Shown: positions 63,753 through 64,000 of the stretch, piece by piece
Numbering within the stretch: position 1 is the stretch's first letter
Layout: every line of letters starts with the position of its first letter
DNA from: Maricaulaceae bacterium EIL42A08
GTDB taxonomy: Bacteria > Pseudomonadota > Alphaproteobacteria > Caulobacterales > Maricaulaceae
Direction of reading: 5' to 3'
DNA length: 64,000 bases
Assembly: GCA_024178355.1 (NCBI GenBank)
Contig: JAMZNZ010000002.1
Coordinates: 98,501 to 162,500, forward strand
Translations under genes and position numbers: made by a program
Notes under the pieces: model-generated
What the model was told of the DNA's origin: nothing
The model's input: the letters and a program-made list of their open reading frames with translations, nothing else
The model's database searches: none

Positions 63753-64000
63753 TGTCGCTGTCTCCCGCCTGAGTGCCGTTGGCATTCGCGTTCGCATTGG
63801 CGCTGATATTGCCGGTATTGGTCTGGTTGGAGTTGATGACGACCGTGTTGTAGTTGCCGTTCACCACCACATTGAGCTGGTTGCCGACTGCAAAGGCACC
63901 GGCGCTGGCCCATGGTCCGTAGGCTTGGCCATTGGCACCGACGCCTGCCATTCCGCCGGCAGTTGCGTTGGCATTCGCCATTGCATTGGCCTGGGCGGAG
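63745..64000 (-). CDS. hfaA: Holdfast anchoring protein HfaA, partial (5' end outside window)
   Basis: The frame is open to the right edge, reading SAQANAMANANATAGGMAG; the start and most of the signal peptide lie beyond the window. The visible part is Ala/Asn/Gly rich with AVGNQLNVVVNGNYNTVVIN and SNQTNTGNISANANAN, curlin-like N-x-Q-x-N-x-G units as in HfaA, the amyloid-like base of the holdfast anchor. Followed by hfaB and hfaD. Confidence 0.85.
   Translation of the reverse strand, partial: SAQANAMANANATAGGMAGVGANGQAYGPWASAGAFAVGNQLNVVVNGNYNTVVINSNQTNTGNISANANANANGTQAGDSDND

Noticed and set aside
1..64000. CRISPR arrays, transposases, prophage genes or rRNA
   Set aside because: None seen: no regularly spaced direct repeats, integrase, transposase or rRNA sequence anywhere in the window.

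Overview
The window looks like chromosomal DNA of a high-GC alphaproteobacterium of the stalked, holdfast-making group (Caulobacterales/Maricaulales, Hyphomonadaceae-like). The main pointers are an hfaA-hfaB-hfaD holdfast-anchor locus at the right edge, a popZ polar-organiser gene downstream of pcm and tolC, an ATP synthase zeta-subunit gene beside purC, a TIGR02301-like gene, and an exact TTAA-N7-TTAA CtrA-type box in front of a chemoreceptor gene. No phage, transposase, plasmid or CRISPR locus was seen. Most genes are housekeeping genes in short operons.

Layout. 1-3.1 kb: end of proA, putP, an MFS transporter. 3.1-4.1 kb: an AT-rich leader, a 45-residue membrane protein and dps. 4.1-9.9 kb: tamB and tamA on the minus strand, divergent from an HtrA protease and a peptide-binding lipoprotein (10-13 kb). 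13.2-20 kb: the purine cluster purC-purS-purQ-purL (minus) with a parDE toxin-antitoxin pair between purS and purQ, then the zeta subunit, a DCC oxidoreductase and purB. 20-30 kb: transporter, threonine synthase, VOC protein, radC, amtB, a frameshifted Cys-rich secreted-protein gene, an M42-like peptidase, a FabH-like synthase, tag, ygfZ. 30-36 kb: glycosyltransferase, a porin translationally coupled to a chemoreceptor, and a NUDIX/SRAP pair with overlapping divergent start codons. 36-44.6 kb: tyrS, sulfurtransferase, nitronate monooxygenase, TspO-like protein, ald with its Lrp-type regulator, a CPA2 antiporter, queF. 44.7-46.7 kb: a curli-like fibre subunit with a CsgH-like partner, then a three-gene small-membrane-protein/XRE operon with a probable autoregulatory operator. 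46.7-53.6 kb: LOG-family enzyme, LysM protein, ABC exporter, and selU facing a fused NADH-dehydrogenase-like/SelD gene. 54-64 kb: esterase, two tRNAs, a candidate small RNA, pcm, tolC, popZ, DUF3137, xthA, two small membrane proteins and hfaDBA.

Working links: PurS, PurQ and the small PurL form the FGAM synthase complex. SelD makes selenophosphate for SelU, so selenium use here points to tRNA 2-selenouridine; SelD itself uses Cys. The curli-like pair has no CsgG of its own in the window; the only CsgG-family exporter seen is HfaB, about 17 kb away. Several palindromic intergenic elements (13.1, 35.9, 39.4-39.7 kb) look like dispersed repeats.

The most interesting open points are the candidate stress-promoter small RNA near 55.2 kb, the toxin-antitoxin pair inside the purine operon, the strict 11-residue periodicity of the curli-like protein, the broken Cys-rich gene, and operator-like palindromes at the parDE, XRE and tolC loci.
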